Source: an uncultured Bacteroidales bacterium
Lineage (GTDB): Bacteria; Bacteroidota; Bacteroidia; Bacteroidales; UBA932
Direction of reading: 5' to 3'
DNA: 46,925 nt
NCBI GenBank assembly: GCA_946187865.1
Contig: CAMHST010000015.1
Coordinates: forward strand, 1 to 46,925
The notes beneath the pieces are model-generated. The model was not told the DNA's origin. It saw only the letters and a program-made list of their open reading frames with translations, and searched no databases. Shown piece after piece: positions 7,489 through 16,717 of the stretch (the stretch's first letter is position 1; each line of letters opens with the position of its first letter). Both the position numbers and the translations under genes were made by a program.

Positions 7489-10400
7489 ATGATGCACATG
7501 AAAGGCTTGAAACGTGCCGCATTGGCGGCTTTGACCCTGCTGCTGGCCCTTCCGGCCATGAGCCAGGAAAAGAACACCTTCTGCAATCCGCTGGACCTGG
7601 TGGTCCCCGGAGAGCGGAGCTACCGCGGAGGCGAACCCGTCGTCCTCATCTACCAGGACGACTACTACCTGTTTGTCTCCCACAGAAAGGGATACTGGTG
7701 GTCCCCCGACTTCAAAGACTGGACCTACGTCGATGCCCCCAATTATCCGGGCGGCGTGGTGTCCGTGGTGGAAATGGACGGCCAGCTGTACGGCTGCTCC
7801 ATGAACAACAAGAACGTGTACAAGGCCACGGATCCCAAGGCCGGCACCTGGGAACAGGTGGGCACCTTTGACAGTGACCGCTACGGCGACGCCAACATGT
7901 TCGTGGACGACGACGGCCGGCTGTACCTTTATTACGGCTGGTCGCAGCTGATGCCTTTCAAGGTGGTGGAACTGGACAAGAAGACCTTCAAGGAGATTGC
8001 CGGTCCCGAGATCCTGTTCTTCTCCGACTACCGCAACCACGGTTTCGAGAAGCGCACCACCGGCGACGTCATCTGGTCCATCTTCAACGGCCGCCGTCCC
8101 TACTACGAAGAGGAATATCCCTGGATCGAAGGTCCCTGGATGACCAAGCACAACGGGAAATACTATCTCCAGTATGCCGCCATCGGCCTGGAACTCCTTT
8201 CCTACTCGCATGGCGTGTATGTGGCCGACAGCCCCATGGGCCCGTTCACCTACTCAGAGCACAACCCCCTCACCTTCAAGACCACCGGCTTTGCCGTGGG
8301 CGCCGGTCACGGCAGCACCTTCCACGACAAGAACGGGCAGCTGTGGACCATCTGCATGATTCCCGCCAGCTACGGTGACGCCGGGCGCGGCTCGGAACTG
8401 GCCATCTTCCCCACCGCCGTGGACGAGGAAGGCGTGATGCATTCCAACGTGGAGTTCGGCGACTATCCGCAGTACTGGCCGGGCACCCGCACCGACGCCG
8501 TAGATCACAATTGGACCGGCTGGAAACTCCTCTCCCTCAAGAAGAAAGTGACGGTTTCCTCTACCTTTGAAGACAACGTGCCCGCCAATGGCGTGGACGA
8601 GAACTTCCTCACCAACTGGGTGGCCCGGACCGGCGATCCCGGCGAGTTCTTCCAGGTAGACCTGGGCAAAGTGGCCGACATCTACGCCATCCAGTGCAAC
8701 TTCGACCATATCGGCGCGAATACGCCCGCCCGCGGCGGGTTCGCCGCTCCCGGTGCCCCGGCACCTGCCCTTCCCGAATACTACCAGTGCTTCACCGTGG
8801 AAGTTTCCATGGACGGAGAAAACTGGACCCGGATCATTGACAAGAGCAATAACAAGCTGGACTTCCACCACGACTACACGGAGCTCAAGGCCCCGGTCCA
8901 GGCCCGTTATGTGAAACTGGTCAATGCCCGCGAATGCCATGACGGCGCCAAATTCAGCGTGAAAGACCTCCGCGTGTTCGGCAATCCATACAGCGCAGGT
9001 TCCGTGAAGCAGGGCGGCGTGAAGGTGGTCCGCAATCCCGAAGACCGCCGCGAGGCCAGCCTCCTGTGGGATCCCGTCCCCGGAGCCGACGGCTATATCG
9101 TCCGCTACGGCATAGAGCCGGACAAGCTCTACAACAGCTACATCGTCTATGATAACAACCAGCTCAGCCTCCACAGCCTGAACACCGCCCCCGAATACTA
9201 CTTCGAGGTGGAATCCTTCGACTCCGGCCTGGACTTCTACCGTGAGCGCAGCGAGGCCGTCAACGGCACCGGCGGCGAGGTGGAGATCAACAAGCGCACG
9301 CCCGGTCAGCGCGGCGGCGGTTACGGCCGTGACAACCAGGACACCAAGCGCGTGATGATCAAGGAAGGCGTGGACGAATACGTGTTCGAAGGCATCGACC
9401 CGGGCTACTGGGTGATCAACCACAGCTACGGTCCCGTCCTCTGGGCCGGTGAACTCACCAAGGCAGACCTCGTAGGCGAAGGCGAGCCGGGCATCGAAGC
9501 CAAGCTCACCGAGATGGGCACGGGCACCAAGGTCACCGCAGAGATGTGGATGAAGGTGGTCCGCGGTCCCGAAACCGGCAAGGTGGTCCTGACCATCAAG
9601 CACCAGGGCCGCACCGGCGGCTGGCCGGGATTCGGCGGCGGCCGGGGCATGGGCGCCCAGGTTTCCTCCCCCGTGGTGAACCCCGACAACACCGTCACCT
9701 TCAATTACCAGGACGCCAACGCCAAGATGGTGAAGGTGAACACCCAGTTCGCCGGAACCAAGGAAATGACCAAGGGCGAAAACGGTCTCTGGAGCATCAC
9801 CCTGGGCCCCGTGGCCCCGGACATGTACCCCTACAGCTTCGACGTGGACGGGGTGCAGGTGATGGACCCGCTGAACCCGGACTGGTTCCCCAACGAGACC
9901 TTCAAGAACAGCATCGTGGACGTGCGCGGAACGGGTGAACCCCTGATCCACGCCCTCAAGGACGTTCCCCACGGCAGCGTGGACTATGTGAACTACTGGT
10001 CCGAGAGCCTGGGAACCTGGGGCAACGCCATCGTCTATACGCCGCCGAGATACAACCTGGACAAGAAGAAGAAATACCCGGTGTTCTACCTGATCAGCGG
10101 CACCACGGACACGGAGGAAGTGTACTTCAAGGTGGGCCGGATGAACCTGATCCTGGACAACCTCATCGCCCAGGGAGCCGCCAAGGAGATGATCATCGTC
10201 CTCCCCTACGGCAATCCCGCCAAGTACTTCAAACCCGGCGAGGCGCGCCTGGACGGCCACTCCTTCACCCGTGACCTCATGCACGACCTCCTGCCCTTCG
10301 TGGAGAAGAACTACCGCACCATCAACGACCGCGACCACCGCGCCATCGGCGGATTCTCCCGCGGCGGCAACCAGGCCCTTTCCACCGGCCTGACGCACCT

Positions 10401-10677
10401 GAACAAGTTCTCCTGGCTGTGCTCCTACAGCTCTTTCACCAGCACCACCCTGCCGGACGTCTATGACGACCCTGAAATCAACGACAAGATCCATCTCTTC
10501 TGGCTGGGTGTGGGCACGGATGACTTCCTCTACGGCAACGCCAAGGACTACATGGACTTCCTGGACAGCAAGGGCATCAAGAACGTGAAAGTGTTCACCG
10601 ACGACAAGTTCGGCCATACCTGGATGAATGCCAAGTACTTCCTGGACAAATCCCTGAGACTTCTTTTCCAAGACTAA
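7489..10677 (+). CDS. GH43-discoidin-FN3-CE1 multidomain glycan hydrolase/esterase
   Basis: A 1062-residue secreted enzyme. Signal peptide to about residue 25 (LALPAMSQ). Residues 30-340 are a GH43-type five-bladed propeller: GGEPVVLIYQDDYYLFVS, GDANMFVDDDGRLYLYYG (D134 as pKa modulator) and WIEGPWM (E214 as general acid). Residues 345-500 look like a discoidin (F5/8 type C) domain, 505-595 like FN3, 720-800 like the beta-sandwich module that precedes CE1 esterases (MTKGENGLWSITLG), and 820-1062 a CE1 alpha/beta hydrolase with S957 in GFSRGG, D1011 and H1043 in FGHTW. It likely removes arabinose or xylose side chains and feruloyl or acetyl groups from the same xylan. ATGs at 7492 and 7498 are alternative starts. 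The base-position residue is Glu where the family usually has Asp. Confidence 0.87.
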   Translation: MMHMKGLKRAALAALTLLLALPAMSQEKNTFCNPLDLVVPGERSYRGGEPVVLIYQDDYYLFVSHRKGYWWSPDFKDWTYVDAPNYPGGVVSVVEMDGQLYGCSMNNKNVYKATDPKAGTWEQVGTFDSDRYGDANMFVDDDGRLYLYYGWSQLMPFKVVELDKKTFKEIAGPEILFFSDYRNHGFEKRTTGDVIWSIFNGRRPYYEEEYPWIEGPWMTKHNGKYYLQYAAIGLELLSYSHGVYVADSPMGPFTYSEHNPLTFKTTGFAVGAGHGSTFHDKNGQLWTICMIPASYGDAGRGSELAIFPTAVDEEGVMHSNVEFGDYPQYWPGTRTDAVDHNWTGWKLLSLKKKVTVSSTFEDNVPANGVDENFLTNWVARTGDPGEFFQVDLGKVADIYAIQCNFDHIGANTPARGGFAAPGAPAPALPEYYQCFTVEVSMDGENWTRIIDKSNNKLDFHHDYTELKAPVQARYVKLVNARECHDGAKFSVKDLRVFGNPYSAGSVKQGGVKVVRNPEDRREASLLWDPVPGADGYIVRYGIEPDKLYNSYIVYDNNQLSLHSLNTAPEYYFEVESFDSGLDFYRERSEAVNGTGGEVEINKRTPGQRGGGYGRDNQDTKRVMIKEGVDEYVFEGIDPGYWVINHSYGPVLWAGELTKADLVGEGEPGIEAKLTEMGTGTKVTAEMWMKVVRGPETGKVVLTIKHQGRTGGWPGFGGGRGMGAQVSSPVVNPDNTVTFNYQDANAKMVKVNTQFAGTKEMTKGENGLWSITLGPVAPDMYPYSFDVDGVQVMDPLNPDWFPNETFKNSIVDVRGTGEPLIHALKDVPHGSVDYVNYWSESLGTWGNAIVYTPPRYNLDKKKKYPVFYLISGTTDTEEVYFKVGRMNLILDNLIAQGAAKEMIIVLPYGNPAKYFKPGEARLDGHSFTRDLMHDLLPFVEKNYRTINDRDHRAIGGFSRGGNQALSTGLTHLNKFSWLCSYSSFTSTTLPDVYDDPEINDKIHLFWLGVGTDDFLYGNAKDYMDFLDSKGIKNVKVFTDDKFGHTWMNAKYFLDKSLRLLFQD

Positions 10678-10693
10678 ATAGCGCCAATACGAT

Positions 10694-11869
10694 ATGAAAA
10701 ACATAATCAGAACCCTTTTTGCAGCGGCGCTGCTCCTTTCCGGCCTCCATGTATATGCCCAGCCCCAGGCGGGTGAAAACCAGCGCCTCACCCCGCAGGT
10801 AATGGCCCGGCTTTTCCCTGCCGGCGTGGTCTCTCCCGAATACAATGCCGACGGTTCCGTCACCTTCCGCTGCCAGGCCCCCCAGGCGCAGAAAGTCAGC
10901 CTGGACTGCCAGATGCTGCCCGCCGAAACGCCCATGACCAAGGGTGAAAACGGCGTTTGGAGCATCACCGTAACCCCCGGGAAACCGGACATCTACCCCT
11001 ATGCCTTCGTGGTGGACGGCACCAAGATCGCAGACCCCAACAACATGCTCATCTTCCCCAACGAGGGCTTCAAGTACTCCCTGGCCGATGTCCGGGGGGC
11101 CGAGCCTTCGGTGCAGGATATCCAGAACGTCCCCCACGGGAAAGTGTCGTACCGCTTCTATCACTCCGAGACCTGCGGGATAGACCGCGTCATGACGGTT
11201 TACACCCCCGCCGGATACGACCCTGCCGGCAGCGAGAAACTCCCCGTGCTGTACCTGATCCACGGCATGACCGACACCTACGAGACCTGGTTCAAGGTGG
11301 GCCACATGAACAACATCCTGGACAACCTGATCGCCCAGGGCAAGGCCAAACGGATGATCGTGGTCATGCCCTACGCCAACCCCTATCCGGAGATGATCCG
11401 CCAGGGCAAGGCCCAGATGTACAACGCCATGGACACCGACCTGGTGACCAAGGAGATCCTGAACGAGGTGAAACCCTTCATCGAAGCCAACTATAAGGTG
11501 AAGACCGACGCCGCCAGCCGTGCCGTAGCCGGCTTCTCGCTGGGCGGCCGCCAGGCGCTCGCCTGCGGACTGGGCAACCCCAAGGACTTCAAGTGGGTCT
11601 GCGCCATGGCTCCCGCCATCTTCGGCAACGAGTACGAGGCCAACTTCCAGAGCGGGGTCTATGCCCCCGTCGGCAGCCTGAACAAGAACCTGAAGCTGCT
11701 GTGGATCGGAACCGGCACCTCCGACTTCCTGATCGAAGCCTCCCGTTCCCTGGACGGCTATCTCACCGCCAACGGCGTGAAGCACACCTTCTACACCCCC
11801 GACGGCGGCCACACCTGGATGAACTGCCGGGACTACCTGGCCCGGATTGTCCAGCTCCTGTTCAAATAA
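10694..11869 (+). CDS. CE1-type esterase (feruloyl or acetyl-xylan esterase)
   Basis: A 391-residue secreted protein with signal peptide (AAALLLSGLHVYAQ). An N-terminal beta-sandwich module (residues 30-130, with PMTKGENGVWSITV) precedes an alpha/beta hydrolase: LPVLYLIHGMTDTYETW, nucleophile S282 in AGFSLGG, and H373 in GGHTWMNCRDYL. It belongs to the esterase D/CE1 group that cleaves ferulate or acetate from xylan. It is clearly related to the C-terminal 340 residues of the preceding GH43 fusion (shared MTKGENG.WSIT, VPHG, NLIDNLIAQG-type and HTWMN segments), so the two arose by duplication. It lies 16 bp behind the fusion gene and 6 bp before the DUF1573 gene. Confidence 0.88.
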   Translation: MKNIIRTLFAAALLLSGLHVYAQPQAGENQRLTPQVMARLFPAGVVSPEYNADGSVTFRCQAPQAQKVSLDCQMLPAETPMTKGENGVWSITVTPGKPDIYPYAFVVDGTKIADPNNMLIFPNEGFKYSLADVRGAEPSVQDIQNVPHGKVSYRFYHSETCGIDRVMTVYTPAGYDPAGSEKLPVLYLIHGMTDTYETWFKVGHMNNILDNLIAQGKAKRMIVVMPYANPYPEMIRQGKAQMYNAMDTDLVTKEILNEVKPFIEANYKVKTDAASRAVAGFSLGGRQALACGLGNPKDFKWVCAMAPAIFGNEYEANFQSGVYAPVGSLNKNLKLLWIGTGTSDFLIEASRSLDGYLTANGVKHTFYTPDGGHTWMNCRDYLARIVQLLFK

Positions 11870-11875
11870 GGGTCG

Positions 11876-12913
11876 ATGAAACGCGCTTCGCTCTTTCTCG
11901 CCCTGCTCATTGCTGCGGCAACGGTCCTTTCTGCACAGGAAGGGCCAGCCGCCTTTGACACCCGCGAGTGGGACTTCGGTGCCATCCGCGAGGCCGACGG
12001 CCCCGTTCGCCACGGTTTCCAGGTCTTCAACAGCAGCCCCCGGGCTTTCCGCCTGGAGCGCGCCATCCCCGGCTGCAGCTGCATATCGGCCGTCTTGCCC
12101 AAGGGAGAGATCGGCCCGGGAGAAAGCGCTGTGGTAGAGGTGGTTTTCACCCCCGCCGGCGCCGCCGGTACGGTGCAGCGCTCGGTAGAGATCTACGCCT
12201 CCGGAGGCCGGAGCCTGGGCATGCTGCACATCAAGGCAGACGTGATGCCGGCAGACCGGAGCATCCAGGAGCGCTATCCCGTAGTACTTGCCGACGGGCT
12301 GTATGCCAGCCGCGCCGGCATCAGTTTCGGCTACCTGGAGCGCGGCAAAGAGACTGGAAAGGCCTTTTTTGTCGCCAATGCCTCGGATAAGCCCATGCAG
12401 GTAGAAGTAGCCGGAGTAGCGGGCACGCCGTTTCGCGTCGTATGCCCCCCTACCCTGGAAAGCGGCGGGGAAGCCCGGGTGGAAGTGTGGTGCGCAACCC
12501 CTTCAGATCCAACCCTTTTCGCCACCTTCCGCGCTTCGCTGCGCCTGACGCCCAAAGGGGGAAAGGCCCTCCGGGAAATCCCCCTGAGCGGGCTCTGCCT
12601 CACGGCGGCTCCGGAGTCGGACCGGGCACCCCGTCTCAGGACCGGCCCCCTGAAGCTGTCCAAAGGCTTTTTGTCCCACACGCCCTCCGGCACCCTGGAG
12701 ATCAGCAACGACGGCCCCACGGACCTGGTCCTGCACCAGATCGAGCTTCCGCAGGGGCTCAGCTGCCCCGCTTTCCGGCGGGAGATGCGGATCGGCCCCG
12801 GGGAAAGCGTGAAACTGGACATCCGCGGAACGGCGCCCGCTGACAGCCGGGTCACCCTTTTCAGCAACGACCCGCTCAGACCCGCCAAAGAAATTCTTAT
12901 CCAAACTATATGA
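11876..12913 (+). CDS. Secreted DUF1573 repeat protein
   Basis: A 345-residue protein with signal peptide (FLALLIAAATVLSAQ). Residues 28-125 are a DUF1573 immunoglobulin-like domain: WDFGAIREADGPVRHGFQVFN, then AIPGCSCISAVLP and PGESAVVEVVFTPAG. Two weaker copies follow: SFGYLERGKETGKAFFVAN at about 145 and a third around 255-345 ending LFSNDPLRPAKEILIQ. The family is periplasmic or surface-located and of unknown function. It is placed inside the glycan operon and its stop overlaps the GH3 start in ATGA, so the two are translationally coupled, which suggests that its job is connected with the enzymes. Confidence 0.82.
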   Translation: MKRASLFLALLIAAATVLSAQEGPAAFDTREWDFGAIREADGPVRHGFQVFNSSPRAFRLERAIPGCSCISAVLPKGEIGPGESAVVEVVFTPAGAAGTVQRSVEIYASGGRSLGMLHIKADVMPADRSIQERYPVVLADGLYASRAGISFGYLERGKETGKAFFVANASDKPMQVEVAGVAGTPFRVVCPPTLESGGEARVEVWCATPSDPTLFATFRASLRLTPKGGKALREIPLSGLCLTAAPESDRAPRLRTGPLKLSKGFLSHTPSGTLEISNDGPTDLVLHQIELPQGLSCPAFRREMRIGPGESVKLDIRGTAPADSRVTLFSNDPLRPAKEILIQTI

Positions 12914-15519
12914 AAAAGTTTATTTTACTAACATCCACACTGGTTCTGCTGGCCGCCTGCGGTCCCAAGCAGACCTATGAGTACCCCTTCCAGAACCCCC
13001 GTCTCAAAATCGAAGACCGGGTAGAGAATCTGATTTCCCTGCTCACACCCGAAGAGAAAGTGGGTCTGATGATGAACAAATCCATCTCCATCGACCGGCT
13101 GGGCATCCCCTCCTACAACTGGTGGAGCGAGGCCTGCCACGGCGTACGCGCCGACGGCTACACGGTGTATCCGCAACCTATCGGCATGGCCGCCGCCTTC
13201 AACCCCGAGCAGATGTACCAGGTATTCTCCCAGGTATCCGACGAGGCCCGCGCCAACTGGAACCGCTCCGACCACAACATCTTCAACGTGCCGATGGGCG
13301 TGACCTACTACCCCGGCAATCCGGAACTCTCCTTCTGGTGCCCCAACGTGAACATCTTCCGTGACCCGCGCTGGGGTCGCGGCCAGGAAACCTGCGGGGA
13401 AGACCCGTATCTGACCAGCGTCCTGGGTCTGCAGACCGTCCTGGGCATGCAGGGAAACGATCCCCGCTACTACAAGACCCACGCCTGCGCCAAGCACTAT
13501 GCCGTGCACAGCGGTCCCGAACCGCTCCGCCACACCTATGACGCACGCGTTTCGCAGCGGGACCTCTTTGAAACCTACCTGCCCGCCTTCAAGACCCTGG
13601 TGGTGGACGGTAACGTCCGCGAGGTCATGTGCGCCTACAACCGCTACGAAGGCGTTCCCTGCTGCTCCAACGACCGCCTCCTGACCGATATCCTCCGCAA
13701 CAAGTGGGGATACGAAGCCATCGTCCTCACCGACTGCGACGCCATCAACAACTACTTCACCCCCGGCCAGCACGAGACCCAACCCGATGCCCTGCACGCC
13801 ACGGTAGACGCCGCCCTGCACGGCACCGACCTGGAATGCGGCAAAACCATGATGGCCCTCACCGAGGCCCTGGAGAAGGGTATGATCAGCGAGGCCGACC
13901 TGGACCAGCACCTGCGCCGCACCCTTCGCGGCCGCTTCGAGCTGGGCATGTTCGACCCGGCCGACATGCTGCCCTGGGCCAACCTGGGAGAAGACGTGAT
14001 CAGCAGCGAGGAACACGACGCCCTGGCCACCCAGGCCGCCCGTGAGTCCATGGTCCTGCTGAAGAACAACGGCGTGCTGCCGCTGTCCAAGAGCACCGGA
14101 ACCATCCTGGTAGTCGGCCCCAACGCCGACGATGCAGCCCTGCTGAACGGCAACTACGGCGGCACCCCCACCGAAGCCCACACCCACACCCTGCTGGACG
14201 GCATCAAGGCCGCCGTCCCCGGATCCACCGTCCTGTATTCCAAGGCCTGCGAGCTGGCCGACGACTACAACACCATCTATCACCTCCCGGAATTCAACGA
14301 GGGCAAGGGCGTGTTCGTGGAGTTCTTCGACAACAACGAGCTCAAAGGCAAGCCTGTCGTGAGCGGGTATTACAATACCCTGAACTTCAGCACCTTCGGC
14401 GCATACGGCTTTGCCGAGGGCGTGCCCACCGACAAGATTTCTGTCCGCATCAAGGGCGAGTATGTTCCGGATTTCACCGGCCCCATGAGCTACACCGTGA
14501 CCTCCGACAACGGCTACATCCTCAAGGTGAACGGCCGCGTGGTAGAGAACGCCAAGCCTGCCACCGGCGGTATGCGCGGATTCGGCTTTGGCCGTCGCGG
14601 TGTCCAGTACAAGACCTTTGACGTGAAGGCCGGCCAGAAGATCAACGTGGAAATCGAGTACCGTCGCGGCGCAGGTCCCTTCGCCATGCTCCGCGCCGAC
14701 TTCTGCGAGCGCAAATACGCCGACTTCGCCGCTGAGAAGCAGATGGCCGCCCAGGCCGACGTCATCCTGGTGATCGGCGGTATCTCCGCCCAGATGGAAG
14801 GCGAAGGCGGTGACAAGGCCGACATCGAACTTCCCGCCGTACAGCAGCGCCTGGTGCGCGCCATGCACGAGACCGGCAAGCCCGTTGTGTTTGTGAACTG
14901 CTCCGGTTCCGCCATCGCCTTTGCCAGCGTGGAAGACCAGTACGACGCCCTTCTGCAGGCCTGGTATGCCGGCCAGGGTGGCGCCAAGGCCCTTGCCGAC
15001 ATCATTTTCGGCGACTACAACCCTTCCGGCAAACTCCCCGTCACCTTCTACGCCTCCACGGCCGACCTCCCCGACTTCCTGGACTACAGCATGGAGAACC
15101 GTACCTACCGTTACTTCCACGGCACGCCCCTGTACGCCTTTGGTTACGGCCTCAGCTATACCAGCTTCGGCTACGGTGAGGGCAAGCTGAACAAGAGCAC
15201 CATGAAGAAGGACGGCAAGGTAACCCTCACCGTTCCCGTCACCAATACGGGCAAGGTGGAAGGCGCCGAGACCGTACAGGTGTACGTACAGGCCATCGAC
15301 AACCCCGATGCCCCCATCAAGGCCCTCAAGGGCTTCAAGAAGGTGCAGGTGGCTCCCGGTGCCACGGCCAAGGTGTCCGTGACCCTGGACGGCAGCGCCT
15401 TCGAGTACTACGATGCCGCCATTGACGGACTGTCCGTCAAATCCGGCAAGTACCGCATCCTCTACGGCAGCTCTTCCCGCGACGAAGACCTGAAGGCCCT
15501 GGACTTCCAGGTGATCTAA
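12910..15519 (+). CDS. GH3 beta-glycosidase lipoprotein with PA14 domain
   Basis: An 869-residue lipoprotein (signal ending LVLLAACG). The GH3 N-terminal barrel includes PSYNWWSEACHGV, DPRWGRGQETCGEDPYL, KHYAVHSGPE and the catalytic nucleophile D275 in VLTDCDAI. A PA14 domain interrupts the second GH3 domain at about residues 465-600 (KGVFVEFFDNNELKG), and an FN3-like domain closes the protein. The NWWSE.CHGV motif is typical of the beta-xylosidase branch; PA14 usually adds substrate selectivity. It would trim xylo-oligosaccharides in the periplasm. Last gene of the operon, overlapping the DUF1573 gene by 4 nt and followed by a terminator. Confidence 0.92.
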   Translation: MKKFILLTSTLVLLAACGPKQTYEYPFQNPRLKIEDRVENLISLLTPEEKVGLMMNKSISIDRLGIPSYNWWSEACHGVRADGYTVYPQPIGMAAAFNPEQMYQVFSQVSDEARANWNRSDHNIFNVPMGVTYYPGNPELSFWCPNVNIFRDPRWGRGQETCGEDPYLTSVLGLQTVLGMQGNDPRYYKTHACAKHYAVHSGPEPLRHTYDARVSQRDLFETYLPAFKTLVVDGNVREVMCAYNRYEGVPCCSNDRLLTDILRNKWGYEAIVLTDCDAINNYFTPGQHETQPDALHATVDAALHGTDLECGKTMMALTEALEKGMISEADLDQHLRRTLRGRFELGMFDPADMLPWANLGEDVISSEEHDALATQAARESMVLLKNNGVLPLSKSTGTILVVGPNADDAALLNGNYGGTPTEAHTHTLLDGIKAAVPGSTVLYSKACELADDYNTIYHLPEFNEGKGVFVEFFDNNELKGKPVVSGYYNTLNFSTFGAYGFAEGVPTDKISVRIKGEYVPDFTGPMSYTVTSDNGYILKVNGRVVENAKPATGGMRGFGFGRRGVQYKTFDVKAGQKINVEIEYRRGAGPFAMLRADFCERKYADFAAEKQMAAQADVILVIGGISAQMEGEGGDKADIELPAVQQRLVRAMHETGKPVVFVNCSGSAIAFASVEDQYDALLQAWYAGQGGAKALADIIFGDYNPSGKLPVTFYASTADLPDFLDYSMENRTYRYFHGTPLYAFGYGLSYTSFGYGEGKLNKSTMKKDGKVTLTVPVTNTGKVEGAETVQVYVQAIDNPDAPIKALKGFKKVQVAPGATAKVSVTLDGSAFEYYDAAIDGLSVKSGKYRILYGSSSRDEDLKALDFQVI

Positions 15520-15539
15520 GCCCTTCCCTGCCACAAGGA

Positions 15540-15585
15540 AACCGGCGCCCGGTCTTTCAGGACCATGCGCCGGTTCTCTTTTTTG
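15540..15585 (+). terminator. Rho-independent terminator of the glycan operon
   Basis: AACCGGCGC (15540-15548) pairs perfectly with GCGCCGGTT (15567-15575); an inner GGTC/GACC (15551-15554, 15561-15564) extends the hairpin, and a T-run follows to 15585. Confidence 0.85.
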
Positions 15586-15604
15586 TGAAGCCGGGGTACG
15601 GGTT

Positions 15605-16624
15605 CTACCAGCCGGCGGGATAATTCATGGTGACGCAGTGCAGGCCGCCGTGTCCGGAAAGGAGCGGCCGGCAGTCGATGACCTCCACTTCGCGGTCCGG
15701 GAAGGCTTTCTGCAGCTGCGACGCTGCTTTGCGGTCCAGTTCTCCCCCTGCCCCGGGCATCAGGACAGCGCAATTGATAATCAGGAAGTTGGCATAGGAT
15801 CCCGGGAGACGGTAGTCTTCCAGGTACATCGGCTCCGGCAGCGGCAAGGGAATGAGCGTATAGGGCCGCCCGTCCAAGGTGCGGAACGTGCGCAGCTGCT
15901 CTTCCATGGCCTTGAGCGCCGGATAGTTCTCGTCCATGGGATTGTCACAGCTGGTATAGGCGATGGTGTCCGGGCTGCAGAAACGGGCCAGGATATCTAC
16001 GTGGCTGTCTGTGTCGTCCCCTGCGATACAGCCGTGGTCCAGCCAAAGGATGCGTTTCAGGCCGAAAGCCTCTTTGAGCCGGGTTTCAATCTGCTCCCGG
16101 GAGAGATACTCATTGCGGTTTACCGAGCAAAGGCATTCCGACGTGGCCAGAAGCGTTCCGGCGCCGTCGCAGTCTATGCTGCCGCCTTCCAGTACGAAGG
16201 GACGCATGTCGCGGTAGCGGACATCGGCCTGGAAAGCCCCGGCCTGGAAGCAGCGCCGCGTGATCTGGTTGTCCTGGTCTGCGGCGAACTTGAGTCCCCA
16301 GCCGTTGAACACAAAATCCAGGACGAATTTCTCTCCGGACGGGCCCCAGACAGAGATTCCGCCATGGTCCCGCGCCCAGGTATCGTTGATGGGCGCCTCC
16401 ACGAAGCGGATGCCGTCCAGCTTGGCCAGACCGCACCGGCGGAGGTCTTCCTCCGTTTCCCGGCGGTCCCGGCAAACAATCAGCAGCGGCTGGTGCCGGA
16501 GGATGGCTGCGGCAATCTGCGTGTAGCAGGCCTGCACTTTTTCTACTTCATACCACAGGGAATCCTTGTGCGGCCAGGTGAGCTGCACAAAGCCCTGGGG
16601 TTCCCATTCTGCTGGTAATCTCAT
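15605..16624 (-). CDS. aguA: Agmatine deiminase
   Basis: A 339-residue cytoplasmic enzyme of the agmatine deiminase / porphyromonas-type arginine deiminase family, converting agmatine to N-carbamoylputrescine and ammonia. Visible features: LPAEWEPQGFVQLTWPH at the start, NDTWARDHGGISV, FVLEGGSIDCDG, the histidine of DTDSHVDILARF, and the nucleophile C330 in GHGGLHCVTMNYP. A TTG at 16645 would add seven residues, but the ATG at 16624 begins just before the conserved domain and leaves a leader of about 20 nt after the -7 box at 16658-16651. The partner amidase is 1.8 kb away, beyond the acyl-CoA ligase. Confidence 0.93.
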   Translation of the reverse strand: MRLPAEWEPQGFVQLTWPHKDSLWYEVEKVQACYTQIAAAILRHQPLLIVCRDRRETEEDLRRCGLAKLDGIRFVEAPINDTWARDHGGISVWGPSGEKFVLDFVFNGWGLKFAADQDNQITRRCFQAGAFQADVRYRDMRPFVLEGGSIDCDGAGTLLATSECLCSVNRNEYLSREQIETRLKEAFGLKRILWLDHGCIAGDDTDSHVDILARFCSPDTIAYTSCDNPMDENYPALKAMEEQLRTFRTLDGRPYTLIPLPLPEPMYLEDYRLPGSYANFLIINCAVLMPGAGGELDRKAASQLQKAFPDREVEVIDCRPLLSGHGGLHCVTMNYPAGW

Positions 16625-16650
16625 CTGTCTTGTTCCTTTGTTCAACGGTG

Positions 16651-16658
16651 CAAAGATA
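16651..16658 (-). promoter_or_regulatory. -7 box (TATCTTTG) for aguA
   Basis: TATCTTTG on the minus strand. It lies only 21 bp from the oppositely directed -7 box of the acyl-CoA ligase gene, so the two promoters overlap and RNA polymerase probably cannot occupy both at once. Confidence 0.6.
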
Positions 16659-16679
16659 GCATTTATTTAAATTTTTCAC

Positions 16680-16687
16680 TATCTTTG
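16680..16687 (+). promoter_or_regulatory. -7 box (TATCTTTG) for the acyl-CoA ligase gene
   Basis: TATCTTTG on the plus strand, 30 nt before the ATG at 16718; same octamer as the divergent aguA promoter. Confidence 0.6.
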
Positions 16688-16717
16688 TCTGTTGTACTGT
16701 AAACCAAAACTTACATT

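Noticed and set aside
8254..10992. Long open frame on the minus strand (about 900 codons) opposite the GH43-CE1 genes
   Set aside because: A shadow frame caused by high GC at third positions; composition rich in Val, Gly, His and no family pattern. The plus-strand gene has clear domains.
5763..15519. Classical polysaccharide utilisation locus
   Set aside because: No SusC/SusD pair, sigma/anti-sigma or hybrid two-component regulator is present, so only an enzyme operon is claimed.
12928..15534. Long minus-strand open frame opposite the operon GH3 gene
   Set aside because: Same shadow effect; the GH3 protein on the plus strand is unmistakable.
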